A stretch of DNA of 51,904 nucleotides from Candidatus Gemmiger avistercoris (GCA_019116705.1 DXBF01000068.1:1-51904), one strand, 5' to 3'. Shown: positions 15,068 to 22,690, numbered from the stretch's first letter. Translations and numbers: made by a program. Notes: a model not told the origin generated them from the sequence alone.

Positions 15068-15826
15068 TTATGGAAGCGGCTCTTCCAGCGCCGCTTTCGC
15101 CGCCTGCACCGCAGCGGCGTCGGTCTGCTGGATATGCCACTCGTCCAGCCCCGGCAGCCCCATGGGGACCCCTTCCTTGCGGAAGCGCATGCCGCTCTCC
15201 CGCAGCACTTTGCCGCTCATGTGGAACGCACAGGCGCCGGGCAGGCGAACGCGCAGCCTTCGCACCACCGCCGCCTGAACGCCTGCGCCGATCAGCACCT
15301 CCGGGCCGTTCTGCGCATCGCGCAGCGCCAGCAGCCGCTCCAGCACCGGCACGCCTTCCTCGCACGCCGCCGCGCCGCCGCTGGTCAGGACGGTATCCAC
15401 CCCCAGGCCGGCCGCAGCCCGGTACGTCGCCTCCGGATCGCAGGACACATCGATGCAGCGGTGCAGCGTGACCGGCCGCCCGCCGCAGGCTTCCAGCAGC
15501 CGCTCCATGGCAGGAACATCGAGCGCGCCGTCCGGCGTCAGGGCTCCCAGCACAAAGCCGTCCGCCCCGGCTGCCCGCAGCCGCCGGATCTGGCGGCAGA
15601 GCAGGTCCAGTTCCTCCGCATCATATAAAAAATCCCCGGCGCGGGGCCGCATCAGGCAGCGCACCGGCAGGCTGCAGTTCTCCCGGATCTGCTCCAGCAG
15701 TTCCACACTGGGGGTCAAACCGCCCACCACCAGCGCGCTGCACAATTCCAAGCGATCCGCGCCGCCCGCCGCAGCCGCTCTGGCCGAAGAAAGGCTGTCC
15801 ACACAAACTTCCAGCACCTTTTTCAC
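15068..15826 (-). CDS. cutC: CutC family protein (copper homeostasis CutC)
   Basis: A 252-residue TIM-barrel protein. It begins KKVLEVCVDSLSSARAA and has GADRLELCSALVVGGLTPS, MRPRAGDFLY, VLGALTPDG, VTLHRCID, VLTSGG and FHMSGK, all hallmark CutC strands with the conserved Cys, Arg and His in the barrel. CutC was linked to copper tolerance in E. coli and Enterococcus, but its actual reaction is unsettled. A GTG at 15826 is used because AAAGGAGG lies 8 nt upstream; the frame to 15871 has no ribosome site. First gene of a two-gene unit with the GNAT gene. Confidence 0.9.
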   Translation of the reverse strand: MKKVLEVCVDSLSSARAAAAGGADRLELCSALVVGGLTPSVELLEQIRENCSLPVRCLMRPRAGDFLYDAEELDLLCRQIRRLRAAGADGFVLGALTPDGALDVPAMERLLEACGGRPVTLHRCIDVSCDPEATYRAAAGLGVDTVLTSGGAAACEEGVPVLERLLALRDAQNGPEVLIGAGVQAAVVRRLRVRLPGACAFHMSGKVLRESGMRFRKEGVPMGLPGLDEWHIQQTDAAAVQAAKAALEEPLP

Positions 15827-15891
15827 CGTCAACGCCTCCTTTTTGTGGCATTGTACCACAACGGCAGACAAACGGCAATCCCCGGCGCGTA

Positions 15892-16149
15892 TCAGGCTGC
15901 GCGCCCGCCGCGCACCACCTGCAGCGGCACCTCGCGCGGCCGTGCCGCAGGCTGCCGTTCGGGATGTTCTTCAGGCAGCAGCACCCCGCAGGCCGCATTC
16001 AAAACCAGCACCCCGGCCGCCCCCAGCAGCAGGACCGCCCACAGCGGAAGCATCCCCGCCGCCGCAGAAGGGACCAAAACCAAAAACAGCAGCAGCGCCC
16101 CCGTCGCCGCCAGTTTGCCGGCAAACGCCTTGATCCACGCCTGTTTCAT
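15892..16149 (-). CDS. Small two-helix membrane protein, unknown
   Basis: An 85-residue protein with two hydrophobic segments (about residues 13-33 and 36-55) and an Arg/Pro-rich, positively charged C-terminal tail, which would sit in the cytosol. No family was recognised. The ATG at 16149 follows AAGGAG; the frame extends to 16191 but without a ribosome site. It has a strong promoter of its own in the region shared with the divergent S24 regulator, with a palindrome at its transcription start, so it is a candidate direct target of that regulator. Confidence 0.6.
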   Translation of the reverse strand: MKQAWIKAFAGKLAATGALLLFLVLVPSAAAGMLPLWAVLLLGAAGVLVLNAACGVLLPEEHPERQPAARPREVPLQVVRGGRAA

Positions 16150-16199
16150 TGTACACACTCCTTTTCCAGCGGACGCCGCCGTCCGCACCACACCTCTTG

Positions 16200-16256
16200 C
16201 AACAACGTTTTGTTGTTTGATAACCTCATCATAATACTACTTTTGGTTGTTGTCAA
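16200..16256 (-). promoter_or_regulatory. Promoter of the small membrane protein with operator-like palindrome
   Basis: Minus-strand TTGACA (16256-16251), 17-nt spacer, TATGAT (16233-16228). The palindrome CAACAA-CGTT-TTGTTG (16200-16215) lies just beyond the expected transcription start, a typical place for a repressor site of the divergent S24 regulator. Confidence 0.6.
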
Positions 16257-16300
16257 GGGCAATTTTACAACTTTTTTTAGAATTATTTTGCAATTTTCTC

Positions 16301-16329
16301 TTTACAAGGACTACATGCGGTTGTATAAT
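16301..16329 (+). promoter_or_regulatory. Promoter for the S24 regulator
   Basis: TTTACA (16301-16306), 17-nt spacer, perfect TATAAT (16324-16329), about 69 nt before the ATG. Confidence 0.75.
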
Positions 16330-16397
16330 GAGAACAAGCTCATACCCGCAGGTCAACCGTGAAGGCCGCCTGCCGCTTACAAGTAAGGAGAACCACC

Positions 16398-17027
16398 ATG
16401 TTTGCAGATCGCTTAAAGCAGGCCCGCAAAGCCAAAAAGTACAGCCAGGCGGAGATCTCCCGGATCCTGGGGGTCACCCAGCAGGCCGTTGGAAAGTGGG
16501 AAACCGGCCGTTCCACCCCCGATCCGCAGACGGTAGCGCGCCTGGCCGAGATCCTGGACACCACGGCGGACGTTCTGCTGGGGCTCCAGCAGAACCCGGA
16601 GGACGCCCCTGCCGTGGGTCGCAACGCTTTCAGCCGGTACACCGAATGCCTGATCCCCGTGGTCGGCACAGTGCGCGCCGGGTACGGCGCCCTTGCTTTT
16701 GAGGAGGACTACGGCAAAGAATACGCCAGCGTGAAGGACCCGCAGAACTACTTTTATCTGGTGGTCAAGGGCGACAGCATGGAGCCCCGTATCTCGGACG
16801 GGGATCTGGCGCTGGTCCACCGCCAGAACACGCTGGAAAACGGCGACCTGGGCGTGCTGGTCTACGGCACCGACGGCGAAGGCACGCTGAAAAAGTACAT
16901 CCAGCGCGGCAATTCCGTTATCCTGCACCCCTTCAACCCCGCTTACGAAGAACTGGTCATCAAGGGCGAGGAACTGGATCACCTGTATATTGCCGGCAAG
17001 GTCGTGGAAACGAAGGCCAAGTGGTGA
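16398..17027 (+). CDS. XRE-HTH / S24 peptidase regulator (CI/LexA-like)
   Basis: A 209-residue repressor. Residues 3-60 are an XRE helix-turn-helix (SQAEISRILGVTQQAVGKWE). Residues 85-205 are an S24 self-cleavage domain: the scissile Ala94-Gly95 in TVRAGYG, the nucleophile Ser127 in VKGDSMEPRI and the general-base lysine at about 165 in EGTLKKY. Proteins of this form are inactivated by RecA-filament-stimulated autocleavage upon DNA damage, as phage CI or HdiR. TAAGGAGAACCACC precedes the ATG. The radical-SAM DNA repair pair follows 154 nt downstream on the same strand, which fits a damage-responsive switch; a lone prophage remnant is the alternative, but no phage genes are nearby. Confidence 0.88.
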   Translation: MFADRLKQARKAKKYSQAEISRILGVTQQAVGKWETGRSTPDPQTVARLAEILDTTADVLLGLQQNPEDAPAVGRNAFSRYTECLIPVVGTVRAGYGALAFEEDYGKEYASVKDPQNYFYLVVKGDSMEPRISDGDLALVHRQNTLENGDLGVLVYGTDGEGTLKKYIQRGNSVILHPFNPAYEELVIKGEELDHLYIAGKVVETKAKW

Positions 17028-17067
17028 TCCCGCCCCCGACACTTGTATTGTAACAAAGTCCCTATCC

Positions 17068-17073
17068 TATAAT
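17068..17073 (+). promoter_or_regulatory. Possible -10 box upstream of the radical SAM gene
   Basis: A perfect TATAAT lies 41 nt after the S24 stop, with only a weak TTGTAT (17043-17048, 19-nt spacer) upstream. A transcript from here would run into the hairpin at 17106-17154 before reaching the gene. Confidence 0.35.
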
Positions 17074-17105
17074 TTGGACTTTCAAACCGGATCACATACC
17101 CTGCT

Positions 17106-17154
17106 GCCCGCAGCACGTTTGTCAGACAAACACATGCGGCGGGCTGTATTTTTT
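17106..17154 (+). terminator. Terminator or attenuator ahead of the radical SAM gene
   Basis: Nested arms GCCCGC (17106-17111)/GCGGGC (17139-17144) and GTTTGTC (17117-17123)/GACAAAC (17125-17131) followed by a TATTTTTT run, only about 28 nt before the start codon at 17182. It either ends the S24 message or controls read-through into the repair genes. Confidence 0.65.
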
Positions 17155-17181
17155 ATACCCTTTTTTCAGGAGAACAGTGCG

Positions 17182-18546
17182 ATGGAACTGGGGGAAAAAC
17201 TGGAAATTCTGGCGGACAGCGCCAAGTACGACGTAGCCTGCACCTCCAGCGGCGTGGACCGTCCCGGGCAGCGCGGCAGCCTGGGGAGTTGTGCGGCGGC
17301 CGGTATCTGCCACGCGTTTACGCCGGACGGACGGTGCGTCTCGCTGCTGAAGGTGCTGTATTCCAACGCCTGTTCCTACGACTGCCGCTACTGCGTCAAC
17401 CGCCGCTCGAACGACCGCCCGCGCGCCACCTTCACACCGCGGGAGCTGGCCGGCTTGACCATCGGTTTTTACCGGCGCAACTACATCGAAGGGCTGTTTT
17501 TGTCCAGCGCCGTGCTGGGCACACCCGACCGCACGATGGAACTGATGATCGAAGCGCTGCGTATCCTGCGGGAAGAATACCATTTCAACGGCTACATCCA
17601 CGCCAAGACCATCCCCGGGGCCGACCCGCTGCTGGTGGAACGGATCGGTCTGCTGGCCGACCGGCTCTCGGTCAACATCGAACTGCCCAGCGAGAACAGC
17701 CTGCTCCGGCTGGCCCCCGACAAGAAAAAAAGCGCGATCCTGCGCCCCATGGGGCAGATCGCTGTGAAGAGCGCCGAGAGCCGCCGCCAGTTGGCCGTCT
17801 ACAAGCGCGCGCCCGCTTTTGCCCCCGCAGGGCAAAGCACCCAAATGATCATCGGCGCCACCCCCGAAAGCGACCGCCACATTCTGGATCTGACGGAGGC
17901 GCTGTATAAAAAATACGCGCTCAAGCGCGTGTTCTTTTCCGCTTATCTGCCCGTGGTGGAGGACGAACGCCTGCCCGCCCTTTCCACCCGGCCGCCGCTG
18001 CTGCGGGAACACCGTCTGTACCAGGCAGACTGGCTGCTGCGGTATTACCATTTTTCCGCCCGCGAGTTGTTGAGCGAGGCCGAACCGAACTTCGACCCTT
18101 ATCTGGACCCCAAATGTACGTGGGCTTTGCGGCACCCGGAATTTTTCCCGGTGGAGGTCAACACCGCCGCGCGGGAAGAACTGCTGCGGGTCCCCGGCAT
18201 CGGCCCCAAGAGCGCTTTGCGCATCGTGCAGGCCCGCCGTATGCAGCGGCTGGGCATGGCGGAGCTCAAACGCATCGGCGTGGTGCTCAAGCGCGCCCAG
18301 TATTTCATCACCTGCGGCGGCCGCCTGCCCGCCCGCGGCACCCGGGCGGAGATCGCCGGCGCGCTGCTGGACCCAAAAGCCTTTGCCGTGGGGGTACAGC
18401 AGTTGAGCCTGGACGATTTTGTGGCCCGCCCCCTGCACTGCGCGGCCCCCGCCGTACAGGAACTGGCCGACCACGGCGTAGCGGCCCGGCAGGCGGCCCA
18501 GATGGTCCGACAGGAGGCGCTGACATGTCTTACCAGGCGTATGTGA
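17182..18546 (+). CDS. Putative DNA modification/repair radical SAM protein
   Basis: A 454-residue radical SAM enzyme. Cys64, Cys68 and Cys71 in NACSYDCRYC form the CxxxCxxC site for the [4Fe-4S] cluster that splits S-adenosylmethionine. The C-terminal third has a helix-hairpin-helix DNA-binding motif, REELLRVPGIGPKSALRIVQ. The combination, and the gene that follows, match the family annotated as putative DNA modification/repair radical SAM protein (TIGR03916), whose reaction is not known. CAGGAGAACAGTGCG precedes the ATG at 17182. The stop overlaps the next gene by 22 nt, implying tight coupling. A LexA-like regulator lies just upstream. Confidence 0.88.
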   Translation: MELGEKLEILADSAKYDVACTSSGVDRPGQRGSLGSCAAAGICHAFTPDGRCVSLLKVLYSNACSYDCRYCVNRRSNDRPRATFTPRELAGLTIGFYRRNYIEGLFLSSAVLGTPDRTMELMIEALRILREEYHFNGYIHAKTIPGADPLLVERIGLLADRLSVNIELPSENSLLRLAPDKKKSAILRPMGQIAVKSAESRRQLAVYKRAPAFAPAGQSTQMIIGATPESDRHILDLTEALYKKYALKRVFFSAYLPVVEDERLPALSTRPPLLREHRLYQADWLLRYYHFSARELLSEAEPNFDPYLDPKCTWALRHPEFFPVEVNTAAREELLRVPGIGPKSALRIVQARRMQRLGMAELKRIGVVLKRAQYFITCGGRLPARGTRAEIAGALLDPKAFAVGVQQLSLDDFVARPLHCAAPAVQELADHGVAARQAAQMVRQEALTCLTRRM

Positions 18547-19304
18547 CCGACACAGCCTACCACTACGACGGCAGCTACGCCGGGTTCCTGTGTTGCATCT
18601 TTGAAAGTTTTGCCCGCCGGGAGATCCCCGCCGCCGTCTGCCCGCCCCAGGAGGGGCAAATGACGCTGTTCGGCATACGGCAGATCGCCACCGCCCCCGC
18701 CCGCGCGCAGCGGGTGGCCCGCGGCCTGCAGCGGCTGGGGGCGGAGGTCCGCGATCGGGTCGCCACCGGCTTTCTGGCCGCCGTGCCGGGCAAGGACCTG
18801 CGCCTGCTGCGCTTTGCCCGGCTCTGCTTCGACCGCGGCCCCGGGGCCGCCCGGATGCTGGGGGACGCCGACGCTGCAGCCGCCTTCGCGCTGGAGCGCG
18901 CGGTAACTTCCGAAGCGCACCGCTATGTGGAGTTCCTCCGCTTCGAAGAACGGGACGGCATGCTGGGCGCGGTCATTCATCCCAAACATTTTGTGCTGCC
19001 TCTGCTGCGCGGGCATTTTTGCAGCCGGCTTCCCGACGAGGATTTTTTGATCTTCGACGCCACACACGGCACGGCGCTGCTGCGGCGCAGCGGGCAGGTG
19101 CAGTACCTGGCCATGGAGCGCTACGCCCCCGGCCCCGACGAGGCCGAGGAAAGCTGGCAGGCGCTGTGGAAGCGCTTTTTCCGCGCCCTGACCATTGAGG
19201 AGCGCCGCAACGAGCGCGCCCAGGCCACGCATGTTTTCAAACGCTTCTGGCCAGACATGTGCGAGATGCAGCCGGAGGCTCCGGCGGGCGGCGCTCACTC
19301 ATAA
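18525..19304 (+). CDS. DNA metabolism protein partner of the radical SAM enzyme (TIGR03915 type)
   Basis: A 259-residue protein that begins YVTDTAYHYDGSYAGFLCCIFESF and contains LRLLRFARLCFDRGP, HRYVEFLRFEE, HPKHFVLPLLRGHF and WQALWKRFFRALTIEERRN, the pattern of the family always found beside the TIGR03916 radical SAM protein; in other bacteria the same domain is fused to a uracil-DNA glycosylase. This suggests a joint role in removing or changing a modified DNA base. The ATG at 18525 sits inside the 3' end of the radical SAM gene, with AGGAGGCGCTGAC upstream. Its last 10 nt overlap the end of the convergent BlaI-like gene. Confidence 0.85.
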   Translation: MSYQAYVTDTAYHYDGSYAGFLCCIFESFARREIPAAVCPPQEGQMTLFGIRQIATAPARAQRVARGLQRLGAEVRDRVATGFLAAVPGKDLRLLRFARLCFDRGPGAARMLGDADAAAAFALERAVTSEAHRYVEFLRFEERDGMLGAVIHPKHFVLPLLRGHFCSRLPDEDFLIFDATHGTALLRRSGQVQYLAMERYAPGPDEAEESWQALWKRFFRALTIEERRNERAQATHVFKRFWPDMCEMQPEAPAGGAHS

Positions 19305-19687
19305 TCATATTCCGGGTTGGCAGCCTGATACTCCCCGAGCCAGCGCAGCAGCCGTTCGATCCCTGCATAGTCCAGCCGCCCGGTGTCCGCCAGCGCCTGC
19401 ACCATGGCCCGCAGGTCGCCGCCGTACAGGGTCTGCAGGTGGGCTTCGCTGACCGCACCGCAGTAGGTCAGGCGGCGCACCAACGGCGTATACAGATTGC
19501 GGTTGCCCTGCTTTTCGGGGCGGACAAAGGATTTTTTCTCCAGCCGCAGCAGAAAGTTCAGCAGCGTCGTGTCCGCCCAGCGGCACGCCGCCGGCAGATG
19601 CGCTGCAGTTTCCCGCCGGGTCGCCGGACGCCCGCAGGCCCAAAGGGCTGCCATTACCTGTTCTTCACTGCGCGAAAGCTGTTGCAT
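19295..19687 (-). CDS. BlaI/MecI/CopY-family transcriptional repressor
   Basis: A 130-residue repressor. The winged helix runs from LSRSEEQVMAALWACG through TTLLNFLLRLEKKSFV and the wing EKQGNRNLYTPLV; the C-terminal half (SEAHLQTLYGGDLRAMVQAL) is the dimerisation segment with the site that the BlaR1 protease normally cuts. BlaI-type proteins repress beta-lactamase or copper genes through TACA-N2-TGTA dyads, three of which lie upstream (19699, 19730, 19813). No BlaR1/MecR1 sensor protease is adjacent, and the divergent genes are serC-serA. The start ATG at 19687 has AGGGATCTG upstream. Confidence 0.85.
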   Translation of the reverse strand: MQQLSRSEEQVMAALWACGRPATRRETAAHLPAACRWADTTLLNFLLRLEKKSFVRPEKQGNRNLYTPLVRRLTYCGAVSEAHLQTLYGGDLRAMVQALADTGRLDYAGIERLLRWLGEYQAANPEYDYE

Positions 19688-19698
19688 ACAGATCCCTC

Positions 19699-19739
19699 TA
19701 CATTTGTAGTAATTTTATTTTCTATATTTTACATTTGTA
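19699..19739 (-). promoter_or_regulatory. Two BlaI-type operators upstream of the repressor gene
   Basis: TACATTTGTA occurs at 19699-19708 and again at 19730-19739, 31 bp apart (three helical turns), each followed by GTA. The shape TACA-N2-TGTA is that of BlaI/MecI operators, so the protein likely represses its own gene. Confidence 0.65.
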
Positions 19740-19812
19740 GTATATGTTTTGTCTAGAAGGCATATTGCACAAAACATGAAGCCGTTTTTTGGCGTGTACG
19801 CCGCAAATCTTT

Positions 19813-19822
19813 TGCATTTGTA
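19813..19822 (+). promoter_or_regulatory. Third BlaI-type operator, on the serC side
   Basis: TGCATTTGTA followed by GTAG, nine of ten positions as in the two upstream copies, located 88 bp before the serC -35 box. Confidence 0.45.
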
Positions 19823-19909
19823 GTAGATTTTGTGTTTGATGCAGCGACAGTTTGCCGTTTTACAGAAACACACCGCTGTTTTTCCCTGTTTTTTCGGGAT
19901 TTTGCCCGC

Positions 19910-19938
19910 TTGCCGCCTGACAGGCCGCCTTCTATAAT
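19910..19938 (+). promoter_or_regulatory. serC-serA promoter
   Basis: TTGCCG (19910-19915), 17-nt spacer, perfect TATAAT (19933-19938), 76 nt before the serC ATG. Confidence 0.7.
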
Positions 19939-20014
19939 AAGGATATTCTGCGGCGCGGGCGTTTCTCCGCCCTCTGAAAGCGCCGCCGCGCACCCAGGAG
20001 AAGGAGGAAACACA

Positions 20015-21112
20015 ATGGCCAGAGTTTATAATTTCAGCGCCGGGCCTTCGATGCTGCCGGAAGCTGTTTTGAAAACCGCCCAGGCGGAATTGCTGGACTA
20101 CCACGGTTCCGGCATGAGCGTGATGGAAATGAGCCACCGCAGCAAATGGTTCGACGAGATCATCACGAACACCGAGGCCGCCATGCGGCGGGTGCTGAAC
20201 ATTCCCGACAACTACAAGATCGGCTTTTTCCAGGGCGGCGCCACCCAGCAGTTCGCCATGGTCCCGCTGAATTTCATGACCACCGGCACGGCGGATTACC
20301 TGGTGACCGGCAATTTCAGCAAGAAAGCCGCCGAGGAAGCCGCCAAGTTCGGCACGGCCCGCATCGCCGCCAGCAGCAAGGACAGGAATTTCACCTATAT
20401 CCCCGACGTGCAGGCCATCGACTATGACCCCCAGGCCAGCTACATCCACATCTGCCAGAACAACACCATTTTCGGCACCCGTTACACCGAGGTGCCCCAG
20501 GTGGACGGCATCCCGCTGATCGCGGACATGAGTTCGATGATCTGCTCGGAGCCGGTGGATGTGCGCAAATACGGCGCGATCTACTTCGGCGTGCAGAAGA
20601 ACATCGCCCCCGCCGGGATGGCCGTCGCCATCGTGCGGGAGGACCTGCTGGGCCGCAGCGCCAGGGGCCTGACGCCGGAGCAGATTCCCACCATGATGAA
20701 CTACACCACGCTGCTGAAAGCCGGCAGCATGTACAACACCCCGCCCTGCTGGTGCATCTACATGACCGGCCTGGTAATGGACTACCTGGAGCGGGAAGTG
20801 GGCGGCCTGGAGGAGATGCACCGCCGCAACGCCGCCAAGGCGAAGGTGCTCTACGACTACCTGGACAGCCAGGACTTTTACCGCAACCCTGTACAGAAGG
20901 AATACCGCAGCCTGATGAACGTGACCTTCACCAGCCCCGATCCCGAGACCGACAAGGCGTTCTGCGCCGAAGCCGCCGAGGCAGGCCTCGTCAACCTGAA
21001 AGGCCACCGCCTGGTGGGCGGCATGCGCGCCTCGATCTACAACGCCATGCCCGCCGAGGGCGTGGACGCGCTGGTCGCCTTCATGGAAAAATTCCGCGCC
21101 GCACATCAGTAA
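20015..21112 (+). CDS. serC: Phosphoserine aminotransferase
   Basis: A 365-residue fold-type I PLP enzyme, the usual length for SerC. It begins VYNFSAGPSMLPEAVL and has FFQGGATQQFAMVPLN, IADMSSMICSEPVDV and YFGVQKNIAPAGMAV, where the lysine binds PLP; GGMRASIYNAMP closes the active site. It converts 3-phosphohydroxypyruvate plus glutamate to phosphoserine in the serine pathway. GAGAAGGAGGAAACACA precedes the ATG at 20015; the frame reaches back to 19832 across the promoter and was not used. serA follows after 19 nt, so two of three serine-synthesis steps are together. Confidence 0.96.
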   Translation: MARVYNFSAGPSMLPEAVLKTAQAELLDYHGSGMSVMEMSHRSKWFDEIITNTEAAMRRVLNIPDNYKIGFFQGGATQQFAMVPLNFMTTGTADYLVTGNFSKKAAEEAAKFGTARIAASSKDRNFTYIPDVQAIDYDPQASYIHICQNNTIFGTRYTEVPQVDGIPLIADMSSMICSEPVDVRKYGAIYFGVQKNIAPAGMAVAIVREDLLGRSARGLTPEQIPTMMNYTTLLKAGSMYNTPPCWCIYMTGLVMDYLEREVGGLEEMHRRNAAKAKVLYDYLDSQDFYRNPVQKEYRSLMNVTFTSPDPETDKAFCAEAAEAGLVNLKGHRLVGGMRASIYNAMPAEGVDALVAFMEKFRAAHQ

Positions 21113-21131
21113 GGGAAAGGGACGGTCTGTA

Positions 21132-22292
21132 ATGTACATCATCAAAACGCTGAACGCCATCTCCCCGGCCGGGCTGGCCAAACTGCCCGCCAATCAGTTT
21201 GAGATCGACAACGAAGCCGCCGCGCCCCACGGCATTCTGGTGCGCAGCGCCGACATGCACGAGACGCCGCTGCCCGAGAGCCTGCTGGCCATCGCCCGCG
21301 CCGGGGCCGGTACCAACAACATCCCCATCGACGCCTGCACCAATGCCGGCATCGTCGTGTTCAACACGCCGGGCGCCAACGCCAACGCCGTAGCCGAGCT
21401 GGTGGCAGGCGCCCTGGTGGCCGGCAGCCGCAATATGGCCGCCGCCGTGCAATGGGCCCAGGGACTGAAAGGCCATGACGCCATCGCCAAAGAGGTGGAG
21501 AAAGGCAAGAAACAGTTCGTAGGCCCCGAACTGCGCGGCAAAACGCTGGGCGTGATCGGCCTGGGCGCCATCGGCGCGCGGGTGGCCAACGCCGCCGTGG
21601 CCCTCGGCATGGAGGTGCTGGGCTATGACCCCTATATCTCCATCGACGCCGCCTGGAGCCTTTCCCGCAGCGTGCAGCACTGCGTCACCCTGGGGGATAT
21701 GCTGCCCCGCTGCGACTATCTGACCATCCATGTACCCTATCTGCCCACCACCCGCCACACCATCAACGAGCAGACGCTTTCGCTGTGCAAAGACGGCGTG
21801 CGCGTTCTGAACTTTGCCCGGGGCGAACTGGTGGACAACGCCGCCCTGCTCAATGCACTGGACAGCGGCAAGGTAGCCCACTACTTCTGTGATTTCCCCA
21901 CAGAGGAGCTGCTGGGCGTCAAGGGCGTGGAGTGCACGCCCCATCTGGGCGCCAGCACCCCCGAGAGCGAGACCAACTGCGCCGTGATGGCGGCCGCCGA
22001 ACTCAGCGATTACCTGAAAAACGGCAACATCACCCACAGCGTCAACCTGCCCGATGTGAGCCAGCCACGTATGGGCGGGCGCCGGATCTGCATCATCCAC
22101 AAAAACACCCCGGGCGCCATCTCGGCCATTACCGGGGTGCTGACAGCCGCACACCTGAACATCGAGAACATGGTCAACAAGAGCAAAAAGGACGTAGCCT
22201 ACACGCTGCTGGATGTGACCGGCGACCTCACCGCCTCGCTGGCCGCCGAACTCAGCGGCCTGGAACCCGCCATCCGCGTGCGCATCCTGTGA
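21132..22292 (+). CDS. serA: D-3-phosphoglycerate dehydrogenase with ACT domain
   Basis: A 386-residue NAD-dependent dehydrogenase catalysing the first step of serine synthesis. Residues 1-300 hold the substrate and nucleotide domains: GAGTNNIPIDAC, the Rossmann loop GVIGLGAIGARVA, LNFARGELVDN with the catalytic arginine, and TPHLGASTPESE with the catalytic histidine and partner glutamate. The last 70 residues (RRICIIHKNTPGAISAITGV) are an ACT domain, which usually binds serine for feedback control. This is the short form without the intervening domain seen in 520-residue enzymes. GGGAAAGGGACGG precedes the ATG. A strong terminator follows at 22308-22338. Confidence 0.95.
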   Translation: MYIIKTLNAISPAGLAKLPANQFEIDNEAAAPHGILVRSADMHETPLPESLLAIARAGAGTNNIPIDACTNAGIVVFNTPGANANAVAELVAGALVAGSRNMAAAVQWAQGLKGHDAIAKEVEKGKKQFVGPELRGKTLGVIGLGAIGARVANAAVALGMEVLGYDPYISIDAAWSLSRSVQHCVTLGDMLPRCDYLTIHVPYLPTTRHTINEQTLSLCKDGVRVLNFARGELVDNAALLNALDSGKVAHYFCDFPTEELLGVKGVECTPHLGASTPESETNCAVMAAAELSDYLKNGNITHSVNLPDVSQPRMGGRRICIIHKNTPGAISAITGVLTAAHLNIENMVNKSKKDVAYTLLDVTGDLTASLAAELSGLEPAIRVRIL

Positions 22293-22307
22293 CCTTCCCC
22301 GCACAGC

Positions 22308-22338
22308 AAAGCTCCCGGCATACGCCGGGAGCTTTTTT
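22308..22338 (+). terminator. Terminator after serA
   Basis: AAAGCTCCCGGC-ATAC-GCCGGGAGC then TTTTTT. Its T run abuts the stop codon of the convergent 57-aa gene. Confidence 0.92.
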
Positions 22339-22511
22339 CACCAGTGCATCTGCTGCACGGCCTTGTCCAGATCGACCAGCGTCCGCTCTGCGCCTTTGGC
22401 CAGCTTGTGGACGGTCTTGCGCATCTTGCGGCGGTCCTGGGTAGCCAGCCCCATCACCGCCGCGCCGACGGCCAGGCCCACAGCCGCTGTCGCCATCGTG
22501 GAAACATTCAT
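22338..22511 (-). CDS. 57-residue single-helix membrane protein (YtxH-like), unlisted small gene
   Basis: A short reading frame encoding MNVSTMATAAVGLAVGAAVM then a cationic, amphipathic second half (DRRKMRKTVHKLAKGAERT) and ending LDKAVQQMHW. One N-terminal hydrophobic helix of about 20 residues is followed by a soluble coil-like tail, similar in layout to YtxH-type small proteins; the family is not certain. Evidence that it is real: a textbook GAAGGAGG ribosome site 9-10 nt before the ATG at 22511, a sensible transmembrane pattern, and neat convergence on the serA terminator. TATAAT on the minus strand at 22573-22568 may serve as its promoter, though the -35 is poor. Confidence 0.7.
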   Translation of the reverse strand: MNVSTMATAAVGLAVGAAVMGLATQDRRKMRKTVHKLAKGAERTLVDLDKAVQQMHW

Positions 22512-22690
22512 CGTACACGCCTCCTTCGTTTCCTGGGTACAGGATCAGTGTGCCCCACCCCCGCCCAATTATACAGAAAACTTCCCGAAAACCACGGGGA
22601 AAAGTTTTCTTTCGCCCCGATACGCCTTTTTTTGTCCGTTCGTTTGTGGTAGAATCGTAACGAACTGATTTGATAGAAGGGACCCTGCCT

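Larger units (their letters stand above)
19688..20014. other. 327-nt gene-free control region between blaI-like and serC
   Basis: This AT-rich stretch holds three operator-like dyads (19699-19708, 19730-19739, 19813-19822), a candidate minus-strand promoter TAGACA-N18-TAAAAT overlapping the second dyad, and the serC promoter at 19910-19938. No reading frame with a ribosome site was seen in it. Confidence 0.6.

Noticed and set aside
16398-17027. Prophage remnant marked by a CI-like repressor
   Set aside because: No integrase, Cro, antirepressor, attachment repeat or other phage gene on either side.
19340-19375. GTTCGATCCCTGC, similar to a tRNA T-loop
   Set aside because: No acceptor stem or anticodon arm around it; it is inside the BlaI-like coding sequence.
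22670-22690. Upstream TTG start for the pyridoxal kinase
   Set aside because: The ATG at 22691 has the AAGGGA ribosome site at proper spacing; the TTG would include that site in the coding region.
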